A stretch of 64,000 bases of DNA from Planococcus citri (GCF_950023065.1 NC_088681.1:67738836-67802835), one strand, 5' to 3'; numbered from the stretch's first letter, positions 10,867-22,656 are shown. Numbers and translations: made by a program. Notes: generated by a model not told the origin, from the sequence alone.

Positions 10867-13603
10867 AAGGGTATTCCCGGTTAAGATAGGTGAAATGGCC
10901 CTAATCTCAGATTTGGAAAATCATGATGGATTATTGTTGGGTACCTCCAATAAAAATTTTCGAGCGGAATTTCCGCCCCCCAACCCACCCCCCTTGGTCA
11001 GTATAGCCAAAAAACGCGTTTTTTGCGCGAAAAATTCGGTATCCATGAGTGGTGGGGATAAAATTCTGGTACCACGCGGAATGTGTAGGGAAAGCCTGGG
11101 CCTTTCAACACGATTTTTTTCAAAAATTTTTATCGTTGTGGTGGGGGTAAAATTGACAAAAGAAAACTTTGAAGCGCCACAGCTCCGAACTGAAGGGTGC
11201 TACACAAAAACTGTTTTCGCCAAAATGTGTCTTTTTACAAGTACTTTCTTCCTACTAATCCATGAAATTGAAATTTTGTCTGCAAAAGGCTCATATTTGC
11301 AAAAAACCCTGAAAAATACGCGGTTTTCACGTTTTTTTGCAAAATTATGCGAAATATGCGAAAAATGAATAGAACAAAAAATGTTGAGCGTCGAATTTCA
11401 CCCTAGAAAACGTGTTCATGAGGTTGTCAAAACGCTCATCTACTGAAGTTAGCTTTGATTGTAATCATGAGCTCTGTGAATAAAAAAATACCAAAAAAAT
11501 TCAAATTGAGGAAAGAGCGATTCGGTTATAATTTTCACAGTCTTCTCATTTCAAACTCGTTTCTACAATGCTTGGTCAAAAAAATCCGTAAAAATGAAAA
11601 TATCGCAAGTCAAACTTACAAAAAGTTACCAAGAATGGGCAAATTACCCAAAAATTGTTCAGAAATCTAACTCAAAATCAGTATTTGCAGAAAATACGAG
11701 TACAAATTTCGATCTTACCAAAATTCAAAAATTTTGAAAAAAATCCCAAAATTGTACTAAAAGGTCATCTAAAATGGATTGGTTCAAAATCAGATTGATG
11801 TCCTAAAATCAAGGGGTAACTATTACAAACCATAAAAAAATTGACAAACTTAATCCAGGCTTGATAATGAGAGGAAAACAATTTTCAACCAAAATTGGCC
11901 CATCATGAGGGACAAATCGTTTGAAAAATCAATTTTTTAGCATTTTTGAAGATCCTTTACCCATACTACATATCCTGAAAAAAAAAATATACGTTGTGTA
12001 TCTTACCCATAGATTGATATGATAAACATAGGTACCTATCATTTTATTTACAAGTATAATTGAATATTTTTTTCGGGTCAGAATTTTTCTATTTTTAAAG
12101 AGAACTAGAAAAAATGAATAGAAAAGAAAATCAAGAGAAGAAATATAAAATTACAAAATATTGATTTTAAAAATGGAAAAAGTTTTTTTTTACAACACCT
12201 AGGCATGTAATTTACCTATTTATTTTGAAATATAACTAGAAAAAAATTAAATTTTGACAATGATTTGGCAAAAAACAGGATTTTTTTAGGATAATTTTGG
12301 GAAAATCAAGAATTCTTGCCAATTTAGGCAACAAGATTTTTTGAACATTTCGGCAAAAGCAGGAGTTTTCTTTTGGCAATTTTTACAAAAGTTGGGAGTT
12401 TTTTTTAATAATTCTGACAAACAAGGAACTTATTTACGATTCTGACGCAAACGAGATTTTTTTGACAGAACTTTGCAGACAATTCTGGCAAAAAACATAG
12501 CACTGACTTCTTAGGATCATTTTGGCAAAAGAAGGAAATTTTGAAATTTTGGCTATTAACAAAGTTTTTTGGTCATTTCTGCAATATTAGGACTTTCTTA
12601 ATAATGTCAAAAAAAGGTATTTTTTTCAACAATTTTGGCATAAAACATGTATGTACTTTCTTGACAATTTTTACAAAAAGTCACGATTTTTTGATAATTA
12701 TGGAAAAAAATTGGAATTTTGAAATTTTGGACAACAACAGGTCTTTTCGTTCATTTTTTACAAAAAATATTAGGATTTTTTGGTAACGTCATTCAGAAGA
12801 AAACGTATTTTTCGACAATTATGACCAAAAACAGTGCTTTTTTGATAATGTCGATAGAAGTTAGAGTTTTTTTATTTCACCAAAAAGTGACTTTTTTGAT
12901 AATTTTGGCAAAAGTAGGAATTTTTGACAAGTTTGCAGTAGCGATTTTTCGCCCCATACTATGTAGCGACATGACCAATGTGACATGCTGCAAAGATCTG
13001 ATATGTGTGCGCGCGCTTAGCTCAGTAGATGAGCGTTTTGACAACCTTATGAACACGTTTTCTAGGGTGAAATTCGACGCTCAACATTTTTTGTTCTATT
13101 CATTTTTCGCATATTTCGCATAATTTTGCAAAAAAACGTGAAAACCGCGTATTTTTCAGGGTTTTTTGCAAATATGAGCCTTTTGCAGACAAAATTTCAA
13201 TTTCATGGATTAGTAGGAAGAAAGTACTTGTAAAAAGACACATTTTGGCGAAAACAGTTTTTGTGTAGCACCCTTCAGTTCGGAGCTGTGGCGCTTCAAA
13301 GTTTTCTTTTGTCAATTTTACCCCCACCACAACGATAAAAATTTTTGAAAAAAATCGTGTTGAAAGGCCCAGGCTTTCCCTACACATTCCGCGTGGTACC
13401 AGAATTTTATCCCCACCACTCATGGATACCGAATTTTTCGCGCAAAAAACGCGTTTTTTGGCTATACTGACCAAGGGGGGTGGGTTGGGGGGCGGAAATT
13501 CCGCTCGAAAATTTTTATTGGAGGTACCCAACAATAATCCATCATGATTTTCCAAATCTGGGATTAGGGCCATTTCACCTATCTTAACCAGGAATACCCT
13601 TTT
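10866..13603. mobile_element. 2.7 kb foldback element with ~580 bp arms
   Basis: The ends AAAGGGTATTCC..GGTTAAGATAGG at 10,866 and the inverse at 13,603 begin two arms of about 580 bp (to ~11,446 and from ~13,022) that are nearly identical. Because of that the same long open frame (starts MALISDLENHDG or MALIPDLENHDG) appears on the plus strand at 10,895 and minus at 13,606 or so. The middle is AT-rich with repeated TTTTGGCAAAA-like words and no transposase. The same type of end occurs in the 28,359-30,365 element. No clear target duplication was seen. Confidence 0.85.
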
Positions 13604-14611
13604 GTTTTTGAAAATCCACGTGTAGAGCAATGTGTTGGCTAGGTACAATTTCGTTTTTAAATGATCAAAATTGGTCCATAAATACGGTTTTTACGATTTT
13701 TTGTCTGTCTGAGAACAGATTGTAAAAGCAGAAATATTGGTTAGGAATTATGGTGTTCATTGTTGATTTTTCGCGATAGATAAAGTCTTTTTCTTCTCTC
13801 TTCTTCTGTCGAAAAATTCTCTACAGAGAAACCAATATAAAGTAAACTTCGAGAAAGTTTTTAATGACTTATTTTTTTCAGCAATGTCTTATTCTCTATA
13901 AATTCACTTGCTTTGCACATTGCAATTCCAAAAACCTTGGCGATCGATGTTTTTGTATTTTTGCCATCGAAGATATTAAAAAGTGAAAATCTTCGAGACG
14001 ATTTTAGTGGAATAGATCAAACTTGAAGATCATGTAAATGAATTAATCTATGTACGAGGACCTTGTAATTTTTTGGCGATTGATGTAGCAGAACTTCATT
14101 TAACATTAACAATTAACACGAATGGTAAGTACATATTAATATAATTTCTTCACTCTCTTCACCGATCTTGTGTATAATTTGCATGTTTTATCATTGTTAT
14201 TTCAATCAATATTGTTTTTCTCAGCAGAAAAAACTGCTCGAATTGTAGCTGCTCAAACTTATTTGTTAACGAATGCGTGCAACCTATATTTAAGCTATGT
14301 ACTAAGTATGTACGTATATGCGTAATTTAAGCTTGGTACAATTAATTTTCCATTTGATGTAAGTATTCATAGCTATACCTAATTTTCCACATTAAAAATT
14401 TATAGGAAAAGATACTCCAAAACATAAAAGCATCCTTCTGGTGAAGCAAACTAACAGTGATTAATGTAACGTCTATGGCTAGATGAGTCCTAACTTTTCT
14501 TTCTTTTTTCAAAACTTTAAGATTGAACTCAACTAAATTTTCGATATAAAAAGAAGAGTACATTCTTAGGATGAAATTAAAAATTAAAAATAATCAAATT
14601 GACGATTAAGT
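13604..14611. other. Non-coding AT-rich interval
   Basis: No exon could be supported. The 73-codon minus frame at 14,342-14,563 has no splice or start context. Confidence 0.35.
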
Positions 14612-15562
14612 GTTGTGATTGATGTTATAGCAGGACGGATACTATTTTTTCTGTAGGTTAGACTGATAGAATAGGTAAGTACATACTATGGTACTATCAT
14701 CAAATTACAATACCATTTACCTATTTTTGAAAGAAATTGCTAGGATAAGTTTCTGTGCCAAGTTAGCATTTTAAGCTCAGAAGTCACTTTCTGTAATTGC
14801 AGAAGTGACATATTGTGGCAGTTGATGTATCACTGGAACAGACTGCCATTAATCTACAACAATGTTCCTCTTGAAATTCGCCTCAAAAGCAGGGTAGAGA
14901 ATTTTAGAAATAAAAAGGCTGAAGGAAAATCTTCTTGAAACTAGGTATTCCAACTTGTATTTTATATGTACTTGGCTGGTTGTTTATTACATAGAAATTC
15001 TTCACCTAATTTGTTATCTATGCACCAAGGCTATTCCAAAGTTATGGTTTTTTCCCTCAGTCTGCAGCTTACGTTTCCCTTGTACTGTTCACTGATTGTT
15101 TGTTATTCAACGATTCCTCGGTTATTAATTATTCAGAATTCTGTTCATTATGTAAAAATCTCATTAATTGAATATTGTTCAAAATTCTTCACCTGTTTAT
15201 GTCCGAATTATACTTTTACTGATATATGTTGGCTATTCCCCTCAAAAAGTAGCTTATGTTGTTGCATGTATTCTGTTTCCATTAGTTTATTTCGCATTAT
15301 TTATTATTCAGAAATTCTCACTTAATTGCTCGTGGCAGTTCTGCTTGCTATAACATTGTGATTATGTCCAATTTGATAATTTTTCATTTTTTATTCATGT
15401 GATTTCAGGCTATCATGCCAGAAAATCAATCCAACCAAAGAGATGCACTTTCCGGCGAGCAAGATTTTCAAAAGTAAAGCAAAATGTATTGATGGTAGTC
15501 ACCCCAAAAGGAGACCACCCAATGTTCATAATAGATGTCATAGCGGTTCCAGATCCAAAGTA
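14612..15562. repeat. Direct duplication, copy 1 (pair with 18,698-19,683)
   Basis: About 950 bp matches 18,698-19,683 with only scattered substitutions and small indels. It starts near AGCAGGACGGATACTATTTT and ends inside the coding-like block at CCAGATCCAAAG. It carries a non-LTR retrotransposon-like tail (14,804-14,938) and the exon beginning at 15,409. After 15,562 the two copies diverge completely, marking a recombination or rearrangement junction. Confidence 0.85.
14804..14938 (+). pseudogene. Possible non-LTR retrotransposon ORF2 C-terminal tail
   Basis: The open frame reads SDILWQLMYHWNRLPLIYNN followed by a basic segment with RLKSRVENFRNKK and a stop. The pattern WN.LP, then a hydrophobic stretch, then a K/R-rich F(K/R) motif resembles the C-terminal end of jockey-type reverse transcriptases. 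It is short and the assignment is by pattern only. A splice-acceptor-like TAATTGCAG precedes it, so an ordinary exon is an alternative. The same frame is intact at 18,892-19,026. Confidence 0.3.
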
Positions 15563-15563
15563 G
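15409..15563 (+). pseudogene. Truncated copy of the duplicated YHARKS-family exon
   Basis: After a GATTTCAG acceptor the exon opens with YHARKSIQPKRCTFRRARF and continues KVKQNVLMVVTPKGDHPMFI. It stops at a TAG at 15,561, right where the match with the longer copy (19,533) ends and a different repeat begins. It is therefore a 3'-truncated copy fused to repeat copy B. See the 19,533 entry for the fuller version. The protein family is not recognised. Confidence 0.5.
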
Positions 15564-15574
15564 GTACGTATGAT

Positions 15575-16470
15575 TTAATGGTAAGGTACGATTTTCTTTC
15601 AGTTGAATTTAATGCAGAAATAAACAGAGAGAAAATAATGATAACTCTAAACCTGGGCCCCTGCCTCCCTTTAGCTCTGTCTCAGCACACTGGATACAGG
15701 AAATACGAAAAGATATCCCATCCAAGACTCTATTTTTTACCCTAAGATATCAAATGTAACTTAAAGTCAAGCGAAAAGACAAAACTTGATAAATCATGAT
15801 TGTAATCTCATCTCAAGTTCTAATTGAAAATTTTCAATCTTGAGATTTCATAAATAAATTCAGACGATTCACTGATAAGTACCTATAATTAATTTCTTTT
15901 ATTACGTAAGTACCCGAGTACAAATGTGTAAAATAGTACCTTTTACCCCAAAGTGATTTTTTATTTTTGTTTAAAATGGCTAATCAATTGTCATTACTTA
16001 AATGATAGGTAGTCAATTAATTCAAAGTATTCAAATAGACAGCGATCTACACAGAACTGTTGCAATAAAATGTAGAATAAATTCAAACGAACAACATGAG
16101 ACGACGCCGACTTAATTAATTCACTTATTTTTTAAAATTTTGAACATGAATAAAGGTACATTTTGTAGAAACTAAAATTTATTAAGAAAAATAAATTGCT
16201 GTCATGAAAATGATAGAAGTTCATTTGTTCAGGATGTACAATCAGAGATAAATGACACGAATAAGTAAGTACGTCATGTCATTTAGATAACACTGAAACC
16301 ACATTAGAATTCAATAGTATAGATTTTCATCATGCTGGATTCTATACCTGCCAAATTCTGACCAATCAAAGTTGGTCAGAATTGTTCACAAAATTAATTA
16401 CAGTGTCTAACAATGAGACAACAAGCAGAAGAAGCTTATGACTGCTATTGGTATATTCACGCTTGGTCAG
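15575..16470. repeat. Copy B of the Ig-like exon repeat
   Basis: From ATGATTTAATGGTAAGG the sequence follows 23,345-24,200 (copy D) through the 3'-UTR-like AATAAA block, the ACGACGCCGAC block and the Ig-like exon region. Blocks also match 22,690-23,340 (copy C) and 1,790-2,188 (copy A). Copy B is complete for the Ig-like strand but has an early stop. Confidence 0.8.
16233..16441 (+). pseudogene. Ig-like exon, copy B (broken)
   Basis: The exon follows a TTTGTTCAG acceptor. The frame begins DVQSEINDTNK and hits TAA after an 8-base insertion. Downstream in another frame it continues SIDFHHAGFYTCQILTNQSW and then SELFTKLITVSNNETTSR. The word LEF.SIDF.HAG.YTCQ followed by K.ITVS has the spacing of strands E, F and G of an immunoglobulin domain (D/H-x-G-x-Y-x-C). 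N-glycosylation sequons follow. The stop and shift make this copy non-functional unless spliced unusually. Confidence 0.45.
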
Positions 16471-16562
16471 AATCAGCTGTACCATCTCCGAATTGTACAA
16501 TTTCGGACTTGGTCCATAACTGTATAGTGTAGGTATATGAATACACATACTTAGTATGTACC

Positions 16563-16960
16563 TTGTGGTGCCCGGGTCTTTTATAGCAATTGTGGTGCCC
16601 GCTTATATAGAGGATCACATATATGTATATGCAAGTATGATAAAGGTGTTTTGGTGCAGTTTGGGTTTTTAGTCATAATGGTGCCCACTACATAAACTTG
16701 GTACTTATGAGCCCACCAAAATTTTTTTTCGCAATTAAATGCATGTCATTCATTATTTTATGTTATTTTACATGAAAAAACTTTATGGAACCCATCAAAC
16801 AATTCTTCTGTTCACATTTGAGTGCATGGCATTCAGTTTTACCCATATAATATGCATCGTTTTATCTGAAAAAACCTTGTGGTTAGGCACCACAAGCCCA
16901 AAACCAGGCACCACAGTGACTATGTGTATACGTACTGTATACTTCAAATGGGCACCACAA
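16563..16960. mobile_element. Small MITE with TTGTGGTGCCC ends
   Basis: TTGTGGTGCCC at 16,563-16,573 is matched by its inverse at 16,950-16,960. The words GTGGTGCC and GGCACCAC recur inside in opposite orientations, so the ~400 bp can fold on itself. No ORF is supported; the frames at 16,739-17,004 lie across it. Confidence 0.6.
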
Positions 16961-16983
16961 AATAAGTATACATACAATAAAGT

Positions 16984-17488
16984 ATGACAGATGTTCGAAA
17001 GCATTCAGACAATCGATCACATATTACGAAGAGAAGATTATTAAAAATCGTGTTCGAAAATCTAGAAGACCAATTGGACTCATATTTTTTGTTCCACCAT
17101 TCAATGTTCCAGCCCAATCGTGCAGAATACGTTTTCAGAACGTTGGGACGTTACAGTTTGTGGTATGATCCTGACAGAGATATACATAGCTAGTCGTCAA
17201 TATCTCGGAATCAGGAGATATCGGGAAAAAGAATACCCTCAATGATAGATGACTGATACTTTTGATAGGGTTCTTAGATATCATGAGAATAGCGTACTAC
17301 CCTTATCAATTCGATAACATACCTCAGAATCTCAAATTGATGGTATGGTGGGAAATACTGAGGATGTTGAAAAGGTAAAATTCCATATAATCAACACGGC
17401 AAGGCTAATAAATGCCAAAATCATTGAAGCAAATGCAAATCAATATATCCACGAAGAAAACGCTAATGAGCTGAAATTATCAGACTAA
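16984..17488 (+). pseudogene. Degraded coding sequence, unknown family
   Basis: An ATG frame of 69 codons reads LLKIVFENLEDQLDSYFLFH and RAEYVFRTLGRYSLWYDPDR, both protein-like. After its stop, coding-like sequence resumes in another frame (EIYIASRQYLGIRRYREKEY), passes two stops, and ends with ARLINAKIIEANANQYIHEE before a stop at 17,486. The frameshift and several stops indicate a decayed gene or transposon ORF. I do not recognise the family. Confidence 0.4.
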
Positions 17489-18697
17489 GTATCACATAGT
17501 ACGGGTACCATGTTGGTCTATCGCTTCAAAATCGCAAAAGAGTGGGACCGGAAAGATATACTTTTTTCGCGATATTTCCTCGAAAGGGGATCATTTCCCG
17601 ACCCCGAAACCACCATTACATTTTTGAGATCGAATTGCAAAACCGATCCAGGGGTTCCCAAAGTTGTGAAAATTGAGCACCTTCGTTGTCATCTATTTTG
17701 GCTCATAAATCCTGACCAAAAGGGGGTAGGGGGGGTGCTTGTGGTCTCAAATAACTCGTATTGGATCACTCTTGAAATATCTACCCATGACCGTTCTCAT
17801 TTAGTGATACCTCACATTTCAGTGGTTCCCAAAGTTGAACTTTTGTATTCCAAATTTTTAAAGTCACGCATTCAAACGAATATTGTCAGTAAATAAATTT
17901 AGCAATCAAAAACTAGTCCAAATAAAAAGTTGCGAAATTTTACGACGATTTCAAAAATGTGTCATTTTTTTCTTAGCATTGATAGGGGCCGAGCTGAGGG
18001 GGTTGGAACATCAAAAAACGTGATGTAACAATTGTCCAGTAACTTAAGCAAAAAATAGGGGGTATCGTGAATCTGTAGGTGGCAAGCTGATTCTTTGTAT
18101 ACTGGTCCATTTTGATTGCCTGAAAACGAATCCGAGGAGTCCCTTGCGGTCCCGGGTGAGCTTTCCCCTAAATTGTGGATCTTAGCCCACCAAAATCGGT
18201 CGCCATAATGTTGATGGTTAATATTGATTGTAATACCTTCAATCGTTCCAAAATGGTACGGGGGTGGTTTTCTTTGTTTTTCTGAGGTACAGAGCGGAGC
18301 ACAATGTCATCCCGCCCCCTCCTCCCCCTTCACGTATCAGTTATTTGCCTATATAGGCACGTGAGATGAATTGAAATGCACTAAAAAAATGTAAAATTGT
18401 CGAATGGAATGTTGATACGAGTTTCAAAAACCAGTTTTAGCGTATTGTGACCACTTCTTCCCCTTTGTGGATCTTAGCCCCCCCCATCGGGTTTTGACCA
18501 ATATATCGAAAAGTATTGAGTCCAGCTCAAAAATGGTTAGGACGAATGCGGCTCTACATCTAATTTCTCATCAGATGACACATTGATCAATTTTCCAGTC
18601 CCAAGGGGGTTGGACCTACCCCTTCTGACCTCTCACCATTCAAAACAACAAATTTACAGAAGATTCCAGCCAATCAAAAATAAACAATTACATTGAG
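17489..18697. repeat. Interspersed non-coding repeats, includes match to 398-530
   Basis: The stretch includes 17,688-17,830, the counterpart of 398-530. The 128-codon open frame at 17,510-17,896 overlaps this repeat and is not conserved in the other copy, so I do not call it a gene. Further on are CCCCCT-rich blocks repeated loosely (GTGGATCTTAGCCC at about 18,174 and 18,467). Confidence 0.4.
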
Positions 18698-19683
18698 TAT
18701 TGTGATTGTTGTTATACGTAGCAGGACGGATACTATTTTTTCTGTAGGTTAGACTGATAGAATAGGTAAGTACATACTATTGTACTATCATCAAATTACA
18801 ATACCATTTATTTTTGAAAGAAACTGCTAGGATAAGTTTCTGTGCCAAGTTCGCATTTTAAGCTCAGGAGTCACTTTCTGTAATCACAGAAGGTGACATA
18901 TTGTGGCAGTCGATGTATCACTGGAACAGACTGCCATTAATCTACAACAATGTTCCTCTTGAAATTCGCCTCAAAAGCAGGGTAGAGAATTTTAGAAATA
19001 AAAAGGCTGAAGGAAAATCTTCTTGAAACTACGAGTATTTAGTTGGTATACCAACTTGTATTTTATACTTGGCTGGTTGTTTATTAGGTAGGAATTCTTA
19101 ACTTAATTTGTTATCTATGCACCAAGGCTATTCCAAAGTTATGGGTTTTCCCCTCTATCTGCAGCTTACGCTTCCCTTGTACTGTTCGCTGATTGTTTGT
19201 TATTTAACGATTCCTTGGTTATTAATTATTCAGAATTCTGTTTATTATATAAAAATCTCATTAATTGAATATTGTTCAAAATTCTTCACCTAGTTGGCTA
19301 TAACATTGATTTAAGCTGTGTTTATGTGCGAATTATACTTTTACTTATATATGTTGTCAATTCCCCTCAAAAAGTAGCGTACGTTGTTGCATGTATTATG
19401 TTTCCATTAGTTTATTTTGCATTATTTATTATTCAGAAATTCTCACCTAATTGCCCGTGGCAGTCTGCTTGCTATAACATTGTGATTATGTCCAATTTGA
19501 TAATTTTTTATGTTTTATTCATGTGATTACAGGCTATCATGCGAGAAAATCAATCCAACCAAAGAGATGCACTTTCCGGCGAGCAAGATTTTCAAAAGTA
19601 AAGCAAAATGTATTGATGGGAGTCACCCTAAAAGGAGACCACCCAATGTTTATAATCGATGTAAAACCCGTACCAGATCCAAA
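18698..19683. repeat. Direct duplication, copy 2 (pair with 14,612-15,562)
   Basis: Matches 14,612-15,562 in order and orientation, 4.1 kb apart. It keeps both the retrotransposon-like tail and the YHARKS-family exon and runs into the fuller version of that exon. Confidence 0.85.
18892..19026 (+). pseudogene. Possible non-LTR retrotransposon tail, copy 2
   Basis: Second copy of the 14,804-14,938 frame with the same WNRLP motif and the same stop, including one QLM to QSM change. That the frame survives in both copies most likely reflects recent duplication. Confidence 0.3.
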
Positions 19684-19927
19684 GTTCCCGAACATTCCCT
19701 GGTATGTAGCTGCAAGTTGGGATTGGCGTTATTCAGTACCATGCTGTTTTGCAATACCTACGACATGTTATGATGAGATTGTCACAATCAATAGTCGTGA
19801 TCTGTATGAACAGAGTGAGTATCTGCAGACAGTCAGCAAAACAATGCAATGTTTTGGGGATTATTATAGGTTCTAGGAGACTTACTTACAAAGTTATAAT
19901 TGCAAAACAAAGAGTAAGGTACCGTAA
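19533..19927 (+). pseudogene. YHARKS-family 3' exon with a nonsense codon
   Basis: After a GATTACAG acceptor the exon reads YHARKSIQPKRCTFRRARF, then a middle part with PWYVAASWDWRYSVPCCFAI, then SKTMQCFGDYYRF and TAG at 19,874. Continuing through the TAG, the same frame gives ETYLQSYNCKTKSK and a TAA at 19,925. This aligns to the 24,195 copy (MRCYADYYRFQNTYLNGYNC), where a CAG codon stands in place of the TAG. The copy is therefore probably inactivated by a single nonsense change, or makes a shorter protein. It is Cys and Tyr rich at the end, consistent with an extracellular fold. The family is not recognised. Confidence 0.55.
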
Positions 19928-20362
19928 TACAATCTTAATTGCAGGGGTTGAAAACTGAAATAAATTGATTTTTGGTTTCATTGTTCAGCTTTCGCCTTTT
20001 GATAATTGGTTTCTGGTTTATAGTTTTTTGGTACTTTATTTGGTTTTGGGTGAAGTCAAAACATTACACATATTTTGACGATTAAAATTTTTTATATTTG
20101 GTTTTTGGTTAATTGGTTTTGATAAAATATTTTTTATTTTAGGTTTTGAGTTTTGCACAAAACAGCTAGATTTATATTTTTGTTTGGTTTCTCCTTCATT
20201 TGTGGTTTTTTAAATTTTAACAGTTTCATTTCAACCCCTGTTTAAGTGCTTAGTTATCAATTTTGTTCAACTTCTTCCTTCTTTTTAGTATTCCGATTTT
20301 TTTTTCCTGTTCAAATGATCATAATTCATAATTCTGTTGTTGACTTTGTTTGTTTTAATATA

Positions 20363-21877
20363 CCCGCCGTGCAAAGCAGGAGTGTGAAATGACACTTTTT
20401 TGACGTGATAATTTTGACAGTGCGTTTGACACTATTTTGACAATTTCCAACCAATCATGAAAGAGGCTGAAACTGTCAAAAACGCGTCAATACTGTGCCA
20501 CTAAACCGGTTTTGCGTTAGGGTATTTGACAAGCGTTTCACAGTGTTGCATTGCTTTGGCAATCTCTTGGCAAATACCTGACAATATTTTGACGATATTT
20601 TGACTACTTTTTGACACTTTTACATAATTAAAATTAATTTTTAAAAATCGTGTAATTAATTGGCGAACGTATTTCAACTTTAATTGCCCTTCTGCTACAG
20701 ATAGGAATTGAGTAGCAACTTTGAAATTTGAATTTATCTCCGAAAAATTCCCTACCTAACGGGGATTCGAACCCACGACCCTATACATGTTTATCTCTAC
20801 CTACAACCTACACCTAACCTAACGCATGGGCTACCGCGACGTGTTTGTGAAGTACGCATTAAAAGCAATGTATATGTAAGTGATGCTAGATAGGTACTTA
20901 TAATTTTCAATGTGCATTTTTTAAAAACTCTGCCTGGTAGATAAATAAATTTAACCTACTAATTTCCTTAAAATTTTTTGCGTGAACAATAAATTGAAAT
21001 AATTATATATTAATTTTTGATTTTGAAAAAATTAATCAGTTTTCTATGTCTAAATAAAATACCTATAATATTAAAAAAACAGGGTAAATAAATGATCAAA
21101 AAAATAAACCCACATTTAGAATAAATCACATAAAATTTTTAATTCATTTTTAGGCCTAATAATATGTACGATAAAATACTTCGAAATGAAATATTCATGG
21201 ATTCCACAAAGTTACCCTTTTGTGTACATTTAAAATTAATTTAATTTTGTGCATAATATTATTCAATTTTATAAAAAATTGAATGTAGTATAGGTATTAC
21301 AAACTTGAATTCTTATTTTTTTTTTTCAAATATCTAAGTATTAGGTAATCAAAAGTTTTAAAGCCGGTATCATTTTTTTTACCAAGTACCTACCTAGGTA
21401 GGTACTTGCTTGCAATTTTTGATATAATTTTTCGAAATGTTGGTAAGGTAAACATTTTTTTACATGAGGCTTATTTTTTAACAAATTCGATGGGCATTAG
21501 AACTCAAGAATTAAGTATCACAAATCAAAAAATTGCTCAACAAATTTCAATTTTTAATATATGTCATCAAAGTGTCACATAAGGGTCAAAATCACGTCAA
21601 AGACCTATTGTCATTTCACAACATTTACTTATCAATTCAAAGTCCTTGAAAAATTGTCAATAATATGTCAAATTTTTGCCAACTTTGTGTCACGGATTTC
21701 ATGACACGAATTTGACAGTAATTTGACCAAGTAGTGACAGCTTCAAATCTTCGTCAAACCTGAAACTGGAAAGTAGGCGGAGCCACCTCTATTCCAATTG
21801 GTCGAAATTCTTTGACACAGAATTGACGATGTTTTGGCGCTCAGTTGACAGTAAAATGACACTAAATGTTCCGCGGG
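20363..21877. mobile_element. 1.5 kb MITE-like element with CCCGC ends and TA flanks
   Basis: The left end TA-CCCGCCGTG and right end CGCGGG-TA are inverted, and both ends carry a subterminal cluster of TGACA words (TTTTGACA, TTTGACAC) facing inward. TA on both sides fits a target duplication. The inner part is AT-rich and hosts a tRNA-derived SINE. There is no transposase. Confidence is moderate because the perfect terminal match is short. Confidence 0.45.
20700..20850 (-). mobile_element. tRNA-derived SINE
   Basis: Read on the minus strand, GGTAGCCCATGCGTTAGG resembles an A box and D arm, and GGGTTCGAATCCC (plus 20,761-20,773) is a good B box and T arm preceded by GGTCGTG. Spacing is longer than in a working tRNA and no acceptor stem pairs, so this is a SINE head and not a tRNA gene. 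Confidence 0.55.
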
Positions 21878-22410
21878 TAGTTTTGTCCCGAGTTATCCAC
21901 TTTTTTCCAGATAATTTTTGCCACTGTATAAAGGGAGTTATCATTTCTAACGTTTACCTACTCAACACTTCGAAACTTTTAACTTCCAGAAATACGTCAT
22001 TGATGGAGAAATCATCATTCTATTGTGCCGAAATTCTATTTATTAAATTACGTCAAAATATTTCTCACTGGTATCCATAGTATCTCTGTTAGAAGGTTGT
22101 ACAATTGTACTACACTGTTATGTCGTTTTTCAAGGCTTTACATGTCAAATGAATGAACCAGCCTGCCATCGTGTGTAATTGTAAAGCTTTCTTTTGCCAG
22201 ATGACTTTGCTAACTAATATCGTAGCGTTCATCTAAGTTTTGTAACATTCTTTTTTCTTTTCGAGCGACAATTTGAACCGGTTGAATAAGTAAGCATTAC
22301 CTTGTCAATTTTATCATCCATACAAAATAGATGTCCTTCTCGCTTTTTTTTTTTCAAAATACAGTACCTCATGTCATTGTTATATATCTGTCTGTTTCTA
22401 AGCCATCATT
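21878..22410. other. Interval before the 22.4 kb proline-rich ORF
   Basis: No exon is supported. A 60-base region near 22,330-22,400 holds a T-rich tract and an AG that could be the acceptor for the next ORF. Confidence 0.3.
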
Positions 22411-22656
22411 ATGTCGACTAAAAAGCCTCATTCTAGAGAGAATTCGCCAGATAAAATACCGCCTGTAGCTACGGCTAGTACAATTTTGAATGCCCAGACG
22501 AATCAATCTCAAACAACTCAAACTCAAACTCTGCGACAGCCAATGTATCCACCAAGAAGACCACAACGGCAAACACCACCCCCTCAAAAGCACCCAAAGA
22601 CGAAGCTTCCTCCGCCAAAACCGATGAAACATAACAAAAAATTATCACGAAAATAA
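22411..22656 (+). CDS. Short proline/glutamine-rich basic ORF (copy 2)
   Basis: An 81-codon ATG frame after a TGTTTCTAAG acceptor-like site. The N-terminus is charged and Ser-rich (STKKPHSRENSPDK), the middle is Thr/Gln rich, and the end is Pro/Lys rich (PPRRPQRQTPPPQKHPKT, LPPPKPMKHNKK). The start resembles those of the ORFs at 28,187 and 31,754 (Met, then Ser/Thr, Lys/Arg and SRSE/SREN words) and the end resembles the KPPPPKVSK block near 26,630 and 31,925. There is no signal peptide; the product would be cytosolic or nuclear and disordered. It is the longest and best of its group, but function is unknown. Confidence 0.45.
   Translation: MSTKKPHSRENSPDKIPPVATASTILNAQTNQSQTTQTQTLRQPMYPPRRPQRQTPPPQKHPKTKLPPPKPMKHNKKLSRK

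Noticed and set aside
17510..17896. A 128-codon plus-strand open frame
   Set aside because: It overlaps a repeat also present at 398-530, where the frame is not open.
20756..20850. tRNA gene on the minus strand
   Set aside because: The T arm and B box are good, but the A-to-B spacing is too long and no acceptor stem pairs; a SINE fits better.
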